From PALSA-894 sp963828625 (lineage in GTDB: Bacteria > Pseudomonadota > Alphaproteobacteria > Rhizobiales > Xanthobacteraceae), in NCBI GenBank assembly GCA_963828625.1, contig CAWHEX010000001.1, positions 1 through 64,000 on the forward strand: a stretch of DNA of 64,000 nucleotides. The letters run 5' to 3'. Each line of letters starts with the position of its first letter. Position 1 is the first letter of the stretch. The notes under the pieces are model-generated. The model ran no database searches and was not told the DNA's origin. It was given only the letters and a program-made list of their open reading frames with translations. This document shows, piece by piece, positions 62,303 through 64,000 of this stretch. A program made the position numbers and the translations under genes.

Positions 62303-62400
62303 CGCGATGGAACTCCTGTTCCCGTTCCCCGTTAGCTTCCACCTGTCCGTCGCCTCGCGTCTTTCACCACACCGGCGTGAATCTGTTGCGCGTGGTGCGC

Positions 62401-63424
62401 ATGGCGATCAGCATTGCGCGAAAGGATTATTCGGCCGTGTTTCACTTTCTGCGCCGCGGAGAGACGGGCGATCCGGCGGTGGGCCTCGACATGACCGCTG
62501 ACGCGGCCCGGCAGCGCCCGACGATCGGGCTCGTTCTCGGCGGCGGCGCGGCGCGCGGCTTCGCGCATATCGGCGTGTTGCGCACATTGCTCGCCAAAGG
62601 CTTCAAGCCCGACATCATCACCGGCACATCGATCGGCGCGGTGGTCGGGGGCTGCTACGCGGCCGGAAAGCTCGACGAGATCGAGGCGTGGGGAAAAACC
62701 CTGACGCGGCGCAGCCTGCTCAGCTATCTCGATGTGAGCTTCAGCGGATCGGGCCTGATCAACGGCGCGAGACTCGCGGAGAAACTGCTGGAGGGTCTCG
62801 GCGACCTGACGATCGACCAAGCTTCCGATCCGCTATGCGGCGATCGCGACCGAAATCGGCACCGGCCACGAAATCTGGATCACGCGCGGCCGGCTCGCGG
62901 ACGCAATCCGCGCTTCATATGCACTGCCGGGGATTTTCTCGCCCGTACACATCGGCGACCGCTGGCTGGTGGACGGCGCGCTGGTCAATCCGGTGCCGGT
63001 ATCGGTCGCACGCGCGCTCGGCGCGCGGCTTGTCATCGCGGTGAACGTGAACACCGACATGTTCGGCCGCGGCGCGGCGATTCCGGATCAGGGCGCTGCT
63101 CCTGAGGAGCCGATCGCGGAAGAGCCCGCAAGCGGCGGCCTGTTCGGGCTTTTCGGCTCGGAGAAAACTGCGCGGCGCCGCCTGTTCGGCAGCGCAGGAC
63201 GGCCCGGCCTCTCGACCGTGATGGTCGAGGCGTTCAACATCATGCAGGACCGCATCACGCGCGCGCGGCTCGCGGGCGATCCGCCCGACGTGCTGATCAG
63301 CCCGCGCATCGGCCGCATCGGCCTGTTTGATTTTCACCGCGCCGAGGAAGCAATCGCCATCGGCACCGAAGCCGCCGAGCGTGCGCTCGAAGGCCTCGAC
63401 GAGCTGGTGGCGGCCCTCGCCTGA
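62401..63424 (+). CDS. Patatin-like phospholipase, frameshifted as read
   Basis: Serine acyl hydrolase of about 340 residues. ATG 62401 (MAISIARKDYSAVFHFLRR) is preferred; ATG 62491 just before the catalytic domain is an alternative. Patatin motifs: oxyanion hole GLVLGGGAARGFAHIGVL, nucleophile Ser in IITGTSIGAVVGGCYAAG and, after the break, the catalytic Asp in GDRWLVDGALVNPVPVSVAR. One extra base near 62820 separates LGDLTIDQ from LPIRYAAIATEIGTGHEIWI. It resembles the bacterial NTE/RssA-like class acting on membrane lipids. It is convergent with the CBS gene (one base apart). Confidence 0.85.
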
Positions 63425-63425
63425 C

Positions 63426-63857
63426 CTACGCCGTCGCGATGTATTCGCGCAGCGCGTTGCTCTCGCCCTCGATCTCCTCGACGCGCAGCTTCACCACGTC
63501 GCCGATCGAGATGATGCCGGCGAGCCGGCCTTCCTCCACCACCGGCAGATGACGGAATTTTCCGACCGTCATCCGCTCCATGATGACGGCGACGGTTTCC
63601 GACTCGATGCAGGTCGAGACCTTGCGCGTCATCACCGCCGCGACATTGTCCTGCAGCGCGTCCGTCCCGCGCGCCGCGAGCACACGCACGATGTCGCGCT
63701 CGGAGAGAATGCCGGCCACGCGGTTGTCCGCGCCGGTGACAACCAACGCACCGATGCGGCGCTCGGCCAGGAGCTTTACGGCATCAGCCAGAGATGCGGT
63801 GGGCGCAATCGTCGCAACGGCGCTGCCTTTGCGCGACAGAATTGCTTTCACGGTCAT
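63426..63857 (-). CDS. CBS-domain pair protein
   Basis: A 143-residue stand-alone Bateman module: two CBS motifs, residues about 8-60 (LADAVKLLAERRIGALVVTG, RVAGILSERDIVRVLAARG) and about 75-130 (SETVAVIMERMTVGKFRHLP, RLAGIISIGDVVKLRVEEIE). Such proteins bind adenosine nucleotides or SAM and regulate partner proteins; the partner here is unknown. ATG 63857 is followed by TVKAILSRKGSAVATIAPTA, the usual family opening. Confidence 0.92.
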   Translation of the reverse strand: MTVKAILSRKGSAVATIAPTASLADAVKLLAERRIGALVVTGADNRVAGILSERDIVRVLAARGTDALQDNVAAVMTRKVSTCIESETVAVIMERMTVGKFRHLPVVEEGRLAGIISIGDVVKLRVEEIEGESNALREYIATA

Positions 63858-64000
63858 TGGGCGCCTCCATGTGAAAGGCGCTCAAGCACTTCACCAAACG
63901 TTCGTCGCCCCCAACGTGCCCCTCGACGAACGCTCGCGTCCGTAACTTGGCGCCGTTGTCTTCGAATCTGATCCTGAATCGCGTCGGCCGCAAGGCCGGA
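63858..64000. other. Window-edge intergenic, no gene recognised
   Basis: The last 143 bases carry the CBS-gene upstream region (ggaggcgcccaatg site on the minus strand). I see no supported coding frame running off the right edge, although a gene starting just beyond cannot be excluded. Confidence 0.35.

Noticed and set aside
3700..62825. Programmed +1 frameshifting as a new regulatory system
   Set aside because: The sites share no slippery sequence, stop context or stimulatory structure, occur in unrelated genes at arbitrary positions, and one tRNA is affected too. Sequencing error explains all.
61648..63105. An apparent flavin-reductase/patatin fusion of 485 codons
   Set aside because: The flavin reductase has its own normal stop one frame away (62300-62302). 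The fusion arises only because of an extra base near 62271.
1..64000. CRISPR arrays, rRNA genes, insertion sequences, complete prophage or known defence systems
   Set aside because: None seen: no regular repeat-spacer arrays, no rRNA motifs, no transposase frames. The only mobile trace is the decayed integrase at 27036-27387.

Overview
The window is GC-rich chromosomal DNA of an alphaproteobacterium, most likely a Hyphomicrobiales (Rhizobiales) member of the Bradyrhizobium/Rhodopseudomonas/Xanthobacteraceae kind. Evidence: the sequence of the secE-nusG-rplKA-rplJL-rpoB block, a DUF2336 gene beside a CheY/Hpt pair, an Aap-type amino-acid transporter, the otsB-GH15-otsA trehalose locus, and a 45-base palindromic repeat I recognise from that group.

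Layout. 1-9.3 kb (minus strand): rpoB (5' part), rplL, rplJ, rplA, rplK, nusG and secE. Two unrelated genes interrupt this normally tight block: a large autotransporter between rplA and rplJ, and a SAM methyltransferase between nusG and rplK. 9.6-15.7 kb: five membrane acyltransferase-3 (OafA/ExoZ-type) genes, lying between secE and the tRNA-Trp that normally precedes it. 16-17.2 kb: tRNA-Trp, a lipoprotein gene and tRNA-Gly/tRNA-Tyr, with no tuf. 17.3-25.8 kb: enoyl-CoA hydratase, EamA exporter, rlmB, small secreted proteins, an MHS-type transporter and a short KdpD/KdpE-like two-component pair. 25.8-27.5 kb: remnant of an integrative element bounded by a tRNA-Thr 5'-half copy and the intact tRNA-Thr, with a decayed tyrosine recombinase and two unknown membrane proteins. 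29.3-38.8 kb: a plus-strand catabolic/transport cluster (gentisate dioxygenase, Aap-like ABC proteins without an ATPase, IclR regulator, alcohol dehydrogenase, two metallo-beta-lactamase-fold proteins, a Bug-type binding protein). 38.9-41.2 kb: cobalamin riboswitch plus TonB receptor. 41.4-53.4 kb: housekeeping and signalling genes (cutA, NAD kinase, CheY-like, Hpt, DUF2336, lytic transglycosylase, MaoC/CoA lyase, hisI, folE, an IscU/SufU-like scaffold, yidD, TAXI binding protein). 53.9-63.9 kb: thrS, the trehalose operon, nitroreductase, flavin reductase, patatin and a CBS protein.

A strong cross-cutting signal is that many conserved genes, including thrS and apparently tRNA-Trp, are broken by a single extra base. 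Every case I could resolve is +1 and none is a deletion. This looks like residual insertion error in the assembly rather than biology, so I annotate those genes over their full extent and mark where the frame breaks.
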